Assembly (NCBI RefSeq): GCF_003431975.1
Contig: NZ_CP027116.1
Coordinates: forward strand, 1,364,001-1,428,000
Direction: 5' to 3'
Source: Bacillus pumilus
Lineage (GTDB): Bacteria; Bacillota; Bacilli; Bacillales; Bacillaceae
Length of the DNA stretch: 64,000 bases
Shown here: piece after piece, positions 44,393-53,991 of the stretch
Position numbering within the stretch: position 1 is the stretch's first letter
How the letters are laid out: each line of letters starts with the position of its first letter
Position numbers and translations under genes: made by a program
The notes under the pieces: generated by a model
The model's database searches: none
What the model was told of the DNA's origin: nothing
Seen by the model: only the letters and a program-made list of their open reading frames with translations

Positions 44393-44845
44393 CATGGACA
44401 AAAATAGGCAACCTATTGCACGGACTAGACTTTTATGTGTGTGTCATCCTTAAGAAAAGAGAAATTGAGGGAGTTTATTAAAAAATATCCCTGAAACAAA
44501 AAGGTATTATGACCTATTTACAATTTTGTTTTGAAATGAAAATGTAAAGATTTTAACTTTTTACTATTCAGAACGTTTTTGCACAAAAGAAATTTCAGTT
44601 TGGTAAATAACGATGTAAATCAAGTAGTATAAGCGTTTATTCAAATTTTTTACAATATTTTAAAGCTTGTCAAAAGCCTACAGTGGCAATGAAATGGATG
44701 CCGAATTTTCCTCTTTGGCAAAATTTTAGTTGAAAATACCTATCTGATAGCAAACTGTAAAATGATAAAAAAATAGTTGATAAAATTAGTTTTCTAATCT
44801 AATATTTACTATAGAATATTTTTTATATGATGAGGGGGAAATCCA
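44393..44845 (+). other. Long AT-rich upstream region of rok
   Basis: The 450-bp gap before rok is very AT-rich, with many A- and T-tracts, and contains no credible open frame or hairpin. In B. subtilis rok is controlled by several regulators and by Rok itself, which prefers AT-rich DNA, so this region probably holds its control sites. I could not assign a single promoter. Confidence 0.4.
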
Positions 44846-45421
44846 TTGTTTAATGAGAGGGAAGCGTTACGTTTACGATTGGAGCAATTAAACGAAGCAG
44901 AAGTAAAGGTCATTCGTGAATATCAAATTGAGCGAGATGCGATTTATGCAAAATTAAGAGAATTAGACCGTCAAGGAACAGGTCTAGTGTCAGATACAAA
45001 AAAAGAAGTGCGTACAGAGAGAAAGACGGATTCACTGCCTGTATTAGCTGAACTAGCTGCACAAGAAATGAGAAGCTACCAGCCACCTGCACAATCAAAT
45101 GCTTCATCATCCTTAGGAACAGGACAGCTAAACGGTGCACCTGTAGGTATTCCTGAAGGGTCGACAAGACGCAGAAGAGGGACAGCTCGTCCTGGCTCAA
45201 AGGCAGCTAAACTTCGTGAAGCGGCGATTAAAACATTAAAGCGTCATAATGCAGCGATTAAAAGCTCAGAGCTTCAAAAAGAGATTGAAAAAGAGAGCGG
45301 TCTTGAAATCCCTAATATGACAACGTTTATGCAAAGCTTAATTAAAATGTATCCTGAAGTGAAAAAACCATATCGCGGACAGTATATTTTAGAGGGCGAC
45401 ATTCAAACAGAAGACGAATAA
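44846..45421 (+). CDS. rok: Xenogeneic silencer and competence repressor Rok
   Basis: The 191-residue protein starts at TTG 44846 after GAGGGGGA. An N-terminal coiled coil (EALRLRLEQLNEAEVKVIRE, about 5-45) is followed by a Gln/Ser/Pro-rich linker with basic TRRRRGTARPG and a C-terminal winged helix (about 110-185). It binds AT-rich DNA, silencing acquired genes and comK. It is almost identical in its N and C domains to B. subtilis Rok. Confidence 0.96.
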   Translation: MFNEREALRLRLEQLNEAEVKVIREYQIERDAIYAKLRELDRQGTGLVSDTKKEVRTERKTDSLPVLAELAAQEMRSYQPPAQSNASSSLGTGQLNGAPVGIPEGSTRRRRGTARPGSKAAKLREAAIKTLKRHNAAIKSSELQKEIEKESGLEIPNMTTFMQSLIKMYPEVKKPYRGQYILEGDIQTEDE

Positions 45422-45428
45422 ATAAAAA

Positions 45429-45462
45429 TGAAACTGCTGACGTCATAGTCAGCAGTTTTTTT
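45429..45462. terminator. Bidirectional terminator between rok and yknT
   Basis: AAACTGCTGAC pairs with GTCAGCAGTTT around GTCATA, with a T-run. Confidence 0.9.
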
Positions 45463-45472
45463 ATGCCACAAT

Positions 45473-46390
45473 TTACTTCTTTTGATCAACTGTATAAACA
45501 ATTTTTCGTTCCTTAGACAGTTGATCACGCTGTTTTTTGAAGCCATCGATTTTCACTGTCATGACCTCTCCATTGCGCTGGGACGCATCGACTTGTGCTT
45601 GGAGCGTTTGAACTTGTTCGTTCAACTTTTTTAAAATGGGTTCAATTTCTTCCGTTGTTTGTAGGATGCTGTCTCGAGAGAATGCCTGTGAAGCTGTTTG
45701 AGCTGACTGGTCAATATCGGCAAAATGAGATGCGATCCATTCCTCGCTTTCTGCTAACTGTTTTTGATAGCTTGTGAGCGTTTCATAAAAAATTGCTTCC
45801 TTTGCTTTTTCGATTTGTAGTAATTTTTCTTGTGTTTCATAAAAACGCTCCTGAAGATTTCTGACGCCTTCCTGTAATACTTTGAGCTCCGTGTTTTTAA
45901 CACCTAATGTTTGCTGTAGTTTATCAATCACAGCGGATAAAGTATTTCCTTTTTGCTCTTCTTTTGCAAGTCGTTTATCTTGATCCTGCACGCGTTCATT
46001 TAATTGTTGAGAGATCTCTTTATATTTGACTACTTTTAAATGCAATCGGTGTTTTTCTTCTGTTTCTTTTCTTCTATGATAGGTTTCCTTTTGCAGCATC
46101 TCATGGAGAAGAACCATTTTATGTAATAGTTCAGATTTGCTGTAGGAGAGATCTTGTATTTTTGAAGCTGCATCATCTTGATCAATGGTCATTTCATCCA
46201 ATTGTTGTTTTAATTGCGTGTAATCTTTTTTCATCTCATGATATTCTTGAGTTAACTTCTTATTTTTAGAATACGTATATGAGGACTGTAAATCAGAGAT
46301 TATTTGTTGATATTTGGCTGTTTCAGCTTTTAAATATAAATTTTCTTGAGATAGGTCATGGAATAGGGGAGAAGCATGGCGCCTGTTCAT
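45473..46390 (-). CDS. yknT: Coiled-coil sporulation-associated protein YknT
   Basis: The 305-residue protein is predicted to be coiled coil over nearly its full length (about 20-290) with no membrane segment. ATG 46390 follows AAGGAGGG; an in-frame start at 46411 is less likely. B. subtilis YknT (Cse15) is expressed in the mother cell under sigma-E. A CATACTTT motif upstream could be a sigma-E -10, without a good -35. It is divergent from mobA. Confidence 0.78.
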   Translation of the reverse strand: MNRRHASPLFHDLSQENLYLKAETAKYQQIISDLQSSYTYSKNKKLTQEYHEMKKDYTQLKQQLDEMTIDQDDAASKIQDLSYSKSELLHKMVLLHEMLQKETYHRRKETEEKHRLHLKVVKYKEISQQLNERVQDQDKRLAKEEQKGNTLSAVIDKLQQTLGVKNTELKVLQEGVRNLQERFYETQEKLLQIEKAKEAIFYETLTSYQKQLAESEEWIASHFADIDQSAQTASQAFSRDSILQTTEEIEPILKKLNEQVQTLQAQVDASQRNGEVMTVKIDGFKKQRDQLSKERKIVYTVDQKK

Positions 46391-46474
46391 AGATAGACCC
46401 TCCTTATTCATGTTACCAATAAAGTATGCGAAATGAGTATGATTAGAACAACCATATCTAAGGAGGGTGAGAGG

Positions 46475-47056
46475 ATGGACGTAGTGAATGTGATTTTAGC
46501 TGGAGGGGCTTCCAGACGCTTTGGAGAGCCAAAGGCAAGTCATGTGTTTCAAGGGAAACCACTATATGAGCATGTGAAAAGGCAGCTTTTAAAAGGCCAG
46601 ACGGTCATCATCAGTCATCCATCGCTTCTGCCTTTTTTTAAAGCTAGAGGTGAACGAAGAGTGTGGTTAGATGATGAACAAGTGCGCGGGTGCGGGCCGC
46701 TAGCTGGCATATATACGGCGATGCAAAAACAAGAAGCAGCATGGTATTTGGTGACGGCATGTGATATGCCTTTCATACGGAGGGAGACAGCCGAAGCTTT
46801 ATTGTCCTATTGCAACGACCATGAAGATGCCGTTATCCCATTTGTACAGGGCAGGTTACAGCCTTTATTTGCACTGTATCACCGGCGGTGTCTGCCGTCC
46901 ATTGAAGCATGCCTAAAAGAGAATCAATTAGCAATGAAAGAATTACTCCAAAGTCTCAAGGTGCGTATTGTTTCAGAGGAGGAATTGAACGTGACACCAA
47001 ATGAATTTCGAAATATCAATAAAAGAAGCGATCTACCTGAAAACGGTATGATATGA
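46475..47056 (+). CDS. mobA: Molybdenum cofactor guanylyltransferase MobA
   Basis: The 193-residue nucleotidyltransferase has the GTP-binding [13 protein letters not shown], and GPLAGI and TACDMPF motifs. It attaches GMP to molybdopterin. ATG 46475 follows AAGGAGGGTGAGAGG. It is first in a tight operon: mobA and moeB nearly overlap. Confidence 0.92.
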   Translation: MDVVNVILAGGASRRFGEPKASHVFQGKPLYEHVKRQLLKGQTVIISHPSLLPFFKARGERRVWLDDEQVRGCGPLAGIYTAMQKQEAAWYLVTACDMPFIRRETAEALLSYCNDHEDAVIPFVQGRLQPLFALYHRRCLPSIEACLKENQLAMKELLQSLKVRIVSEEELNVTPNEFRNINKRSDLPENGMI

Positions 47057-47085
47057 TACATAAAAATGGCGAGGAGAGAGCAGCA

Positions 47086-48102
47086 TTGAATGACCGATAT
47101 TCAAGACAAATCTTGTTCCCTCCAGTGGGGGAAAAGGGCCAGCATGCGCTTGCTGACAGTCATGTTCTAATCGTTGGAGCGGGTGCACTCGGAACGGCCT
47201 CTGCAGAAGGGCTTGTCCGGTCTGGGATCGGCACATTGACGATTGTTGATCGTGATTATGTAGAATTTTCAAATTTACAGCGGCAGCAGCTGTACACGGA
47301 ACATGATGCAAAGACACATGTGCCAAAAGCAGCGGCAGCAAAAAAACGTCTCCAAGAAATCAATCATGAAGTGACCATACACGCCTTGATTGAAGATGCA
47401 GGGGTAGAGCTATTAAGACCGCTATTTCAGCGCGCAGACATTGTCATTGATGCGACGGATAATTTTGAGACGAGAATGGTGATGAATGATTTATCACTTG
47501 AAACGAAGACGCCGTGGATATATGGGGCTTGTGTGAGCAGCCAAGGGATGTATATGACCATTTTGCCGGATAAGACGCCGTGCTTATCATGTGTCTTCAC
47601 GGAACTGCCTGTTGGCGGTTTGACGTGTGATACTGCGGGGATTATTTCTCCAGCAGTTCAAATGGTTTCTGCTTATCAGCAAACAGAGGCGCTAAAATAT
47701 TTAACAGGACATGAAGATCAAATCGAACGGAAATTTGTCACATTCGATCTTTGGCAGGCGACATCTTTTAAAATGGATATGTCTCGTACTAAGCAGAAGG
47801 ACTGTCCATCTTGCGGGGAAGAAAGAACCTATCCTTATATACACGAGCAGCGCAAAAAAACGACAATCCTATGTGGACGGGACACAGTCCAAGTTGTATC
47901 TAAAGATTTAGCAAATCTATCATTTGAGCATGTGAAAGAGCGGCTGTCATCCATTTGTGAAGTGGAAGCGAATGCCTTCTTAATCCATGTCCGTTATGAA
48001 AATTACCGTATTGTTTTTTTCAAAGGTGGACGTGCATTAATTCATGGGACGAATGATGAAAAAGTAGCCAATTCATTACTAGCAAGACTACTAGGCATAT
48101 AG
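47086..48102 (+). CDS. moeB: Molybdopterin synthase sulfurylase MoeB (E1-like)
   Basis: The 338-residue ThiF/MoeB-type adenylating enzyme has the ATP motif GAGALGTA, the RxxxR region [18 protein letters not shown], and zinc cysteines (CLSC and CPSC). It adenylates the C-terminal glycine of MoaD before sulfur transfer. TTG 47086 follows GAGGAG and matches the B. subtilis start; ATG 47053, overlapping mobA, is a longer alternative. There is no C-terminal rhodanese active site. Confidence 0.9.
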   Translation: MNDRYSRQILFPPVGEKGQHALADSHVLIVGAGALGTASAEGLVRSGIGTLTIVDRDYVEFSNLQRQQLYTEHDAKTHVPKAAAAKKRLQEINHEVTIHALIEDAGVELLRPLFQRADIVIDATDNFETRMVMNDLSLETKTPWIYGACVSSQGMYMTILPDKTPCLSCVFTELPVGGLTCDTAGIISPAVQMVSAYQQTEALKYLTGHEDQIERKFVTFDLWQATSFKMDMSRTKQKDCPSCGEERTYPYIHEQRKKTTILCGRDTVQVVSKDLANLSFEHVKERLSSICEVEANAFLIHVRYENYRIVFFKGGRALIHGTNDEKVANSLLARLLGI

Positions 48103-48114
48103 GAGTGAAGTGTG

Positions 48115-49389
48115 ATGGAAAGACGTCAGCCAATTCCAGTAGAAGAAGCCATTAAGAAAGTCCATCAATTTGAAAAGCGTGGAGAAGTAGAATGGGTGCC
48201 TTTAAAGAATAGCCTTGAAAGGTTCATTGCAGAAGATATTTTGGCAGACCACGATGTTCCGGCATTTGATCGTTCTCCGTATGATGGTTTTGCACTTCGA
48301 GCAGAAGATACAAAAGAAGCGTCAAGCGAGCATCCGGTTAAATTTGAGGTCATTGATCATATTGGTGCAGGAATGGTCTCAGCAAAAACGATCGGTCCCT
48401 TTCAAGCCATCCGTATCATGACAGGGGCAAAAATCCCGGATGGAGCAAATGTCGTCATCATGCTTGAACTGACTAAGACCCTTGAAAAAGACGGTAAATC
48501 ATACATGTCACTTAAAAGACCGCTGAAAAATGGGGACAATATTTCCCGTCAAGGAGAAGAGGTACTTGAAGGAAGCGTGATGGTCAAAAAAGGAACGAAA
48601 GTAACTTCAGGCGTTACGGCCCTATTGGCGACATTTGGATATGCGGTAGTACCAGTTGTCAAAAAGCCAGTGATTGGCATCATTTCAACAGGTACAGAGC
48701 TGCTTCAAGTGAGTGATACGATGGTGGATGGTAAAATTAGAAACAGTAATCTTAGTATGGTTTATGCCCAGGTGCTTGAGGCGGGAGGAGAGCCGCTTGA
48801 TTTAGGCGGTGTTTCCGATGATTTTGATAAAAGCTATCAGGCAGTAGAAGCAGCTTTAAGCAAGATAGACATCCTAATCACAACAGGCGGTGTGTCAGTG
48901 GGTGATTTTGACTTTCTCCCTGCGATTTATGAAAAGCTGGGAGCTGAGGTGCTATTTAATAAAGTGGCCATGAGACCTGGAAGTGTGACGACGGTAGCTG
49001 CAATGCCGAGTGGCCAATTGCTGTTTGGGCTGTCAGGTAATCCTGCTGCCTGTTTCGTTGGCTTTGAATTATTTGTGAAACCGATGATCTATAAATGGTC
49101 TTTAAAGAAACATCCGTTTCCCAATTTTGCTGAAGCAAAGCTGACGCATGATTTTCCAAAAGCCAATCCATTCACTCGGTTTGTCAGAGCGTCACTTAAA
49201 TTCTCGGGCAGTCAGCTCAGTGTGACCCCAACAGGTCTTGATAAATCAAGTGCTGTGACATCTATTGCAGATGCTAACTGCTTCATTGTGCTGCCAGGTG
49301 GAACAAGAGGTTTTCAGGCAGGCGATCAGGTCCATGTTTTGCTGTTTCACCACGAAGGCGGTGGTTCTCCATGCTGGATGACACATTAA
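48115..49389 (+). CDS. moeA: Molybdopterin molybdenumtransferase MoeA
   Basis: The 424-residue protein has the MoeA motifs DVPAFDRSPYDGFAL, RIMTGAKIPDGAN, and TTGGVSVGDFD. It inserts molybdate into adenylylated molybdopterin. ATG 48115 follows AGGAGTGAAG; GTG 48112 is adjacent. The 3' end overlaps mobB by 19 bp. Confidence 0.94.
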   Translation: MERRQPIPVEEAIKKVHQFEKRGEVEWVPLKNSLERFIAEDILADHDVPAFDRSPYDGFALRAEDTKEASSEHPVKFEVIDHIGAGMVSAKTIGPFQAIRIMTGAKIPDGANVVIMLELTKTLEKDGKSYMSLKRPLKNGDNISRQGEEVLEGSVMVKKGTKVTSGVTALLATFGYAVVPVVKKPVIGIISTGTELLQVSDTMVDGKIRNSNLSMVYAQVLEAGGEPLDLGGVSDDFDKSYQAVEAALSKIDILITTGGVSVGDFDFLPAIYEKLGAEVLFNKVAMRPGSVTTVAAMPSGQLLFGLSGNPAACFVGFELFVKPMIYKWSLKKHPFPNFAEAKLTHDFPKANPFTRFVRASLKFSGSQLSVTPTGLDKSSAVTSIADANCFIVLPGGTRGFQAGDQVHVLLFHHEGGGSPCWMTH

Positions 49390-49898
49390 ATATATTACAG
49401 ATAGTCGGTTATCAAAATAGCGGCAAGACGACGTTGATTGAAAAGCTCTGTCAGCTCGCTGAACTGGACGGGCTAAAGCTAGGCTGCTTCAAACACCATG
49501 GTCATGGCGGAAAACCAGACCGTCTTTTGAAAGAAAAAGACACCGAACGATATGTTGGGGCAGGTGCATTTGCCGCTGGTGTGGAAGGAGAAGGTGAGTT
49601 TCACTTTTCAATGCAGCACATCACGTTAGAGCAGTTGCTCACTATGTGTCAGCATCTTCCGTTAGATGCTGTCCTGATTGAGGGGTATAAACAGGCACCT
49701 TATCGAAAAATCGTTTGTGTCAAAAATGAAGAGGAGCTCATCGGGCTTTCAACTCTTTCCAATATACAAGCAGCTATTTATTTTTCTCAAGAGTTTCAAC
49801 TAACTAAAAATTACGCGTTCCCTGTTTTTTCAGCCTTTGAAAAGGACGGGATTACATTTGGTTTTAACTTATTGAAGGGAGGCGCTCTGCTTGAGTGA
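49371..49898 (+). CDS. mobB: Molybdopterin-guanine dinucleotide biosynthesis protein MobB
   Basis: The 175-residue P-loop GTPase-like protein has Walker A GYQNSGKTTLIEKL near the start and the family's LIEGYK motif. It is thought to assist MobA by supplying GTP. It overlaps moeA by 19 bp and moaE by 8 bp, so translation is probably coupled. Confidence 0.93.
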   Translation: MLDDTLNILQIVGYQNSGKTTLIEKLCQLAELDGLKLGCFKHHGHGGKPDRLLKEKDTERYVGAGAFAAGVEGEGEFHFSMQHITLEQLLTMCQHLPLDAVLIEGYKQAPYRKIVCVKNEEELIGLSTLSNIQAAIYFSQEFQLTKNYAFPVFSAFEKDGITFGFNLLKGGALLE

Positions 49899-50382
49899 AT
49901 TATTTAAAATAACAAAAGCGCCGATTGATGTAAACGAATTGATTCAGCATGTGACAAGAAGAAAGGCAGGGGCCATTACGACGTTTATCGGGACGGTCAG
50001 AGAGTGGACAAACGGCAAGAAAACATTGCGTCTAACTTATGAAGCTTATATACCAATGGCTGAAAGTATGCTACGTCAAATTGGGCAAGAAATCAATAAA
50101 CAGTGGCCGGATACGGAAGCCGCCATTGTGCACAGGATTGGAACACTTGAGATCACGGATATTGCTGTGGCAATAGCTGTTTCATCTCCTCATAGGAAGG
50201 CTGCATACGAAGCGAATGAATATGCCATTGAGCGAATAAAGGAAATTGTTCCAATTTGGAAAAAAGAATATTGGGAGGATGGGGAAGCCTGGATAGGTGA
50301 TCAGCTTGAAACGGTTTCATATCCCGAGGGGAAACCTAGCGATCTTCAACTTTCAAAGAAAGAAGGTGATCAGCATGATTAG
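49891..50382 (+). CDS. moaE: Molybdopterin synthase large subunit MoaE
   Basis: The start is TTG 49891 after GGGAGG. The 163-residue protein has [31 protein letters not shown] and WKKEYWEDG with the catalytic lysines. With MoaD it converts cPMP into molybdopterin. Confidence 0.94.
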   Translation: MSELFKITKAPIDVNELIQHVTRRKAGAITTFIGTVREWTNGKKTLRLTYEAYIPMAESMLRQIGQEINKQWPDTEAAIVHRIGTLEITDIAVAIAVSSPHRKAAYEANEYAIERIKEIVPIWKKEYWEDGEAWIGDQLETVSYPEGKPSDLQLSKKEGDQHD

Positions 50383-50608
50383 TGTATTATTGTTCGCCGG
50401 CCTTGCTGAGAAGGCCGGTAAACAACAAATCATCATTCAAAAAGATCAAACAACGGTTGATGAGATTAAAATAGAATTACAGGAGGTATATGGTGTTGAT
50501 GCTGCACAAAACGTAATGGTTGCAGTCAACGAAATATATACGAGGGAAAATGCTGAAGTGCGTAGCGGGGACACTGTTGCACTCATTCCTCCTGTAAGCG
50601 GTGGATAA
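50375..50608 (+). CDS. moaD: Molybdopterin synthase sulfur carrier subunit MoaD
   Basis: The 77-residue ubiquitin-like protein ends in the diagnostic VSGG, whose terminal glycine becomes the thiocarboxylate. ATG 50375 follows GAAGGTG and overlaps moaE by 8 bp. It is the last gene of the operon. Confidence 0.94.
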   Translation: MISVLLFAGLAEKAGKQQIIIQKDQTTVDEIKIELQEVYGVDAAQNVMVAVNEIYTRENAEVRSGDTVALIPPVSGG

Positions 50609-50631
50609 TAATATTAGAGGATTTGGTTATG

Positions 50632-50655
50632 GCCAGCGGCTGTAACCAATTTTTT
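50632..50655 (+). terminator. Terminator of the mobA-moaD operon
   Basis: TTGGTTA pairs with TAACCAA around a GC-rich loop, followed by T residues. Confidence 0.8.
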
Positions 50656-51031
50656 AAGTGTGAAAAGATTGTAGAGGTACTTGTGTGTGATCTTCGTAAA
50701 TAAAACATCCCCTTCGTGCTTTAGAAATGTGAGGATCGAGCTGCTGGATCAGATCATACAATTCACTAATTCGCCTCACATTAAAATCTGTCTGTTCCTG
50801 AAGCTGTTCCTTTAATTCTTTTGTGCTCACAATACTTCCCTTTTTCTCTTTAATAATATCTACACATCTAGCAGCGTAGTATATTTTGTCATTAGAGGGT
50901 CTGCTTTCTTTCATATCAAGTAATTTGAGCTCGTGATAAATGATTTCTCTTTCCTTTCGAAAGTATTGCCATGCTTCTTGTTCTTTTTCATAAAGTAAAA
51001 TCAACTGCATTTTCAATTGTTCTCTTAACAT
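50654..51031 (-). CDS. Rok-like small DNA-binding protein (second Rok paralogue)
   Basis: The 125-residue protein parallels Rok at both ends. Its N-terminal coiled coil (LYEKEQEAWQYFRKEREIIY, about 13-32, then HELKLLD) matches Rok's EREALRLRL...YQIERDAIYAKLRELD. Its C-terminal half (YYAARCVDIIKEKK, SIVSTKELKEQLQE, ARRGCFIY) aligns with Rok's winged helix, including the RG-x-[FY]I wing end. Rok's long linker is missing, so it resembles the plasmid-type short sRok. It occupies the place of yknU/yknV. A role in AT-rich DNA binding or in modulating Rok is inferred. GGAG lies 10 nt before ATG. Confidence 0.7.
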   Translation of the reverse strand: MLREQLKMQLILLYEKEQEAWQYFRKEREIIYHELKLLDMKESRPSNDKIYYAARCVDIIKEKKGSIVSTKELKEQLQEQTDFNVRRISELYDLIQQLDPHISKARRGCFIYEDHTQVPLQSFHT

Positions 51032-51547
51032 TCACTTGACTCCATTTCCACTATCATTTAACTTACCTCTATTTTACATTATATGAAAAAATAACTTTTG
51101 ATCAAGTAAAATCCTTATATTTTTCATTTTTTAATATGAAAGTATTGATACTAAAGGCTCATTTGCTCTATAAAAGAAACCAATCATAGTCCTATAAAGC
51201 CGGGATTTGATGAAAATACTAGGATTTTTTTAACAAAAAATTGTTGTGTCTCAATAAGATTATCTGGATCCAGAGGAAAAGGATATTTATTCCGAAAGAC
51301 ATGGTTGTTTACTTGATAAAATGTTTTTAGGTCAGTAAAACCTCTATTTTTTGATATGAATATGGTCTGGTTATGGTGTCATTTGGAGGATGTCATGCGT
51401 GAAAATAGAATAATAGATAAATTTCTTCCTCAATGAAAATAAGAAAATCAAATCATCTATCACTTATTGGCAATCTTTTGATAAAATAGAAAGAACAAGA
51501 GAGAATATGTGCGTGTGCATAGTAGCACGACATAGAGAGGATGACAT
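51032..51547. other. AT-rich region between the Rok-like gene and yknW
   Basis: About 515 bp without a normal gene. It has a high A+T content and contains a 13-codon open frame with a good ribosome binding site (51395-51436) and a small hairpin (GTGC/GCAC near 51512-51530). In B. subtilis yknU and yknV lie here; no recognisable trace of their ATPase sequence is seen. The expected sigma-W promoter of yknW is not found. Confidence 0.4.
51395..51436 (+). other. Possible 13-residue leader ORF
   Basis: ATG 51395 lies 7 nt after TTTGGAGGATG and encodes MRENRIIDKFLPQ before TGA. It could be a leader peptide, or the start of a deleted gene. Evidence is limited to the ribosome binding site and reading frame. 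Confidence 0.25.
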
Positions 51548-52177
51548 TTGGTGAAAGAAAACATGCAAAAGCCCACGATGATTGGAGTGAGTACGAGACC
51601 ATCAGAGCACCTGAACAGTGTATGGGAAAACCCGGTTGTTTGGTGGCCTTTATCCTGTGTGCTGCTTTTGACAGTCATTGTGACTTATTTGTCGGAGCTG
51701 GTGAATGAAGGAATGTGGGCAGATCTAAGCTTGCCGGTACCGGTCGTTTATGTGGTGTCCCTGATTGGTTTGATCCTTGGGCTTCTGATCAATGCTGCTA
51801 TATATAAGTTCATCGTATTTTTAGCAAAGGGTGATGCATCGTTTCAGCAGCTGTTTTCAGCGGTCCTCTTTATTACACCTGTTACGATCATTGGTACGAT
51901 TATTTCACATTTGGCCATCATTTTATTCCATGTGCCAAAAAACATCACGATTACGTCCTTAAATGCACTGATTCAATCTTCTGGTCCATGGCACGCCGTG
52001 TTTGCCAATATCGATCTATTCGTGATCTGGAATCTTGTTTTAACAGGCTTTTTATTGATTAAAGTCGGTCATATATCACCAAAAATAGCTTGGACCATTA
52101 TAGGAGTCTTTTATATCTTATCTATCATTTTTCAATATGTAGGAACCGCAATCAACATATCAGTAAGCTGGGGGTAG
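51548..52177 (+). CDS. yknW: Membrane protein YknW (Yip1 family)
   Basis: The 209-residue protein has five predicted membrane helices (about 32-50, 65-90, 100-127, 145-170, 180-200). TTG 51548 is 7 nt after GAGAGG; GTG 51551 is possible. In B. subtilis YknW works with the YknXYZ exporter, needed for resistance to the SDP killing toxin. Confidence 0.85.
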   Translation: MVKENMQKPTMIGVSTRPSEHLNSVWENPVVWWPLSCVLLLTVIVTYLSELVNEGMWADLSLPVPVVYVVSLIGLILGLLINAAIYKFIVFLAKGDASFQQLFSAVLFITPVTIIGTIISHLAIILFHVPKNITITSLNALIQSSGPWHAVFANIDLFVIWNLVLTGFLLIKVGHISPKIAWTIIGVFYILSIIFQYVGTAINISVSWG

Positions 52178-52186
52178 AATGTCTTT

Positions 52187-53293
52187 ATGAGAAAGAAAAT
52201 CATCATCGGGTCCATTTTTATTATTGTCATTGGTCTATTTATTGGCTTTAACATCGCAAAAAATCAAACAAAACCTGCTTCGATAGCATCGATTAAAACA
52301 GTAAAACCTACGCAAAAAGAAATCATATCGACAGTGATGACGCCAGGGACACTTTCATTTTCTGATGAGCAGTTTATTTACGCAGAAGAGGAAAAGGGAA
52401 ACTTGAAGGGCATTTCTGTAAAAGAAGGAGAAAAGGTAAAGGCTGGAACGCCGCTTCTTACATATGAAAATAAGGAGCTGGAGCTTGAAGAGCAGCAGCA
52501 AGCACTTGCGGCTGAATCAAGTACGCTAAAACGCGAACAATTACAAAATAGACTGAATGAATTAGATGAAAAACAAGCAGACGACTCCGGCACCAATCCT
52601 AAAAATGAGCGAGACCAGCTTGAATTAGAGTTGAAAGCGGCTGAATTAGAACAAAAACAAGCAGAGATCAGTCAAGAAAAAGTAAAGGCACAAATAGAAG
52701 CTTTAACCGTACATAGTAAAATTGACGGTACAGTGATTTCCATTGAGCAAGAAGCTGGGGCAGGAAAGCCGGAAGAGAGACAGCCGATCATTCATATTGG
52801 CAACGAGAAAAAAATGATTGTGCGAGGTTTGATTTCTGAGTATGACGCCATAAAAGTGAAAAAGAAACAAAAAGTAAAGGTTACATCTGATGTGATTCGC
52901 GGAAAGAGCTGGCAGGGAATCGTGAAAAAAGTGGGCGCTGTACCTGCTCAAGCAGCATCCGAAACATCTGCGTCCGATCAAACGGTTCAATATCCTGTTG
53001 AAATCGAAATAAAAGGGAAAAAACCTGAAGCAAAACCTGGTTTTAAAATGATTATGGAAATTGAAACAGATAAGCGTCAAGCCGTAACAATTCCTGAATC
53101 CGCCGTGAAAAAAAAGGATGATGGACAATACGTTTATGTGGTCAAAAAGAATGTACTTAAAAAAGTAAAGGTGGTCATAGGGGAAACGTCAGGTAATGAC
53201 CTTGAAGTAACAAAAGGTGTAACAGCAGAGGATCAAATCATTGCTCATCCATCAGATGACATGTATGACGGAATGGAAGTGAATGCTGAATGA
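52187..53293 (+). CDS. yknX: Membrane fusion protein-like subunit YknX
   Basis: The 368-residue protein has an N-terminal membrane anchor (about 4-22), a lipoyl/barrel-sandwich part split by an alpha-helical coiled-coil hairpin (about 95-165), and a C-terminal beta-barrel. It is MacA/HlyD-like. It starts 9 bp after yknW and ends overlapping yknY by 4 bp, so it is the adaptor of the YknYZ ABC transporter. Confidence 0.9.
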   Translation: MRKKIIIGSIFIIVIGLFIGFNIAKNQTKPASIASIKTVKPTQKEIISTVMTPGTLSFSDEQFIYAEEEKGNLKGISVKEGEKVKAGTPLLTYENKELELEEQQQALAAESSTLKREQLQNRLNELDEKQADDSGTNPKNERDQLELELKAAELEQKQAEISQEKVKAQIEALTVHSKIDGTVISIEQEAGAGKPEERQPIIHIGNEKKMIVRGLISEYDAIKVKKKQKVKVTSDVIRGKSWQGIVKKVGAVPAQAASETSASDQTVQYPVEIEIKGKKPEAKPGFKMIMEIETDKRQAVTIPESAVKKKDDGQYVYVVKKNVLKKVKVVIGETSGNDLEVTKGVTAEDQIIAHPSDDMYDGMEVNAE

Positions 53294-53991
53294 TTCAGCT
53301 TTCAAACGTGACAAAAAGCTATGAAGTCGCCCAAGAAACATTTGATGTATTAAGTGAGATCGATCTTATCATTAAAAAAGGTGAGTATATGTCCATTATG
53401 GGCCCGTCTGGCTCTGGGAAATCGACGTTAATGAATATCATTGGCTGTTTAGATCGTCCAACCACAGGACAATATCATTTTCAAGGAAGAGAACTGTCAA
53501 CAGCAAAGGATCAAGAGCTCGCAGTGATTCGAAATCAATTCATTGGATTTGTCTTTCAACAATTTCACCTGTTGCCAAGACTAAATGCTAGGCGAAATGT
53601 TGAGCTTCCGATGATTTATGCTGGTGTCAGTCAAAAGGAAAGAAAAGAACGTGCGGAAATGGCACTTGAAAAGGTTGGATTGGCAGATCGAATGAAGCAT
53701 ATGCCAAGTGAGTTGTCGGGAGGGCAAAAGCAAAGGGTGGCAATTGCTCGTGCAATCGTCAATAAGCCTAAGCTTATCCTAGCAGATGAACCGACAGGCG
53801 CTCTTGACTCAAAAACAAGCTTCTCAATCATGGAACAGTTTACAAAACTGAATGAAGAAGGGACAACGATTGTGCTTGTCACCCATGAAGAAGAAATGGC
53901 TGCATATACAAATCGGACGGTCGTTGTAAGAGATGGACGGCTCGTTGAAGATAGATTGACACAAGGGGACGCTATGAATGAAACTCTTTGA
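53290..53991 (+). CDS. yknY: ABC transporter ATP-binding protein YknY
   Basis: The 233-residue ATPase has Walker A GPSGSGKST, Q-loop FVFQQFHLLP, signature LSGGQKQRVAIARA and Walker B LILADEPTGALD. It is a MacB/LolD-type (group 7) ATPase, pairing with YknZ. It overlaps yknX (ATGA) and yknZ (14 bp). Confidence 0.95.
   Translation: MIQLSNVTKSYEVAQETFDVLSEIDLIIKKGEYMSIMGPSGSGKSTLMNIIGCLDRPTTGQYHFQGRELSTAKDQELAVIRNQFIGFVFQQFHLLPRLNARRNVELPMIYAGVSQKERKERAEMALEKVGLADRMKHMPSELSGGQKQRVAIARAIVNKPKLILADEPTGALDSKTSFSIMEQFTKLNEEGTTIVLVTHEEEMAAYTNRTVVVRDGRLVEDRLTQGDAMNETL

Noticed and set aside
46391..46470. Sigma-E promoter for yknT
   Set aside because: A CATACTTT -10-like motif is present on the minus strand, but no acceptable -35 lies at 13-15 bp.
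51440..51547. Sigma-W promoter expected before yknW
   Set aside because: I looked for TGAAAC and CGTA at 16-17 bp spacing and did not find them. The promoter may lie further upstream or differ in this lineage.
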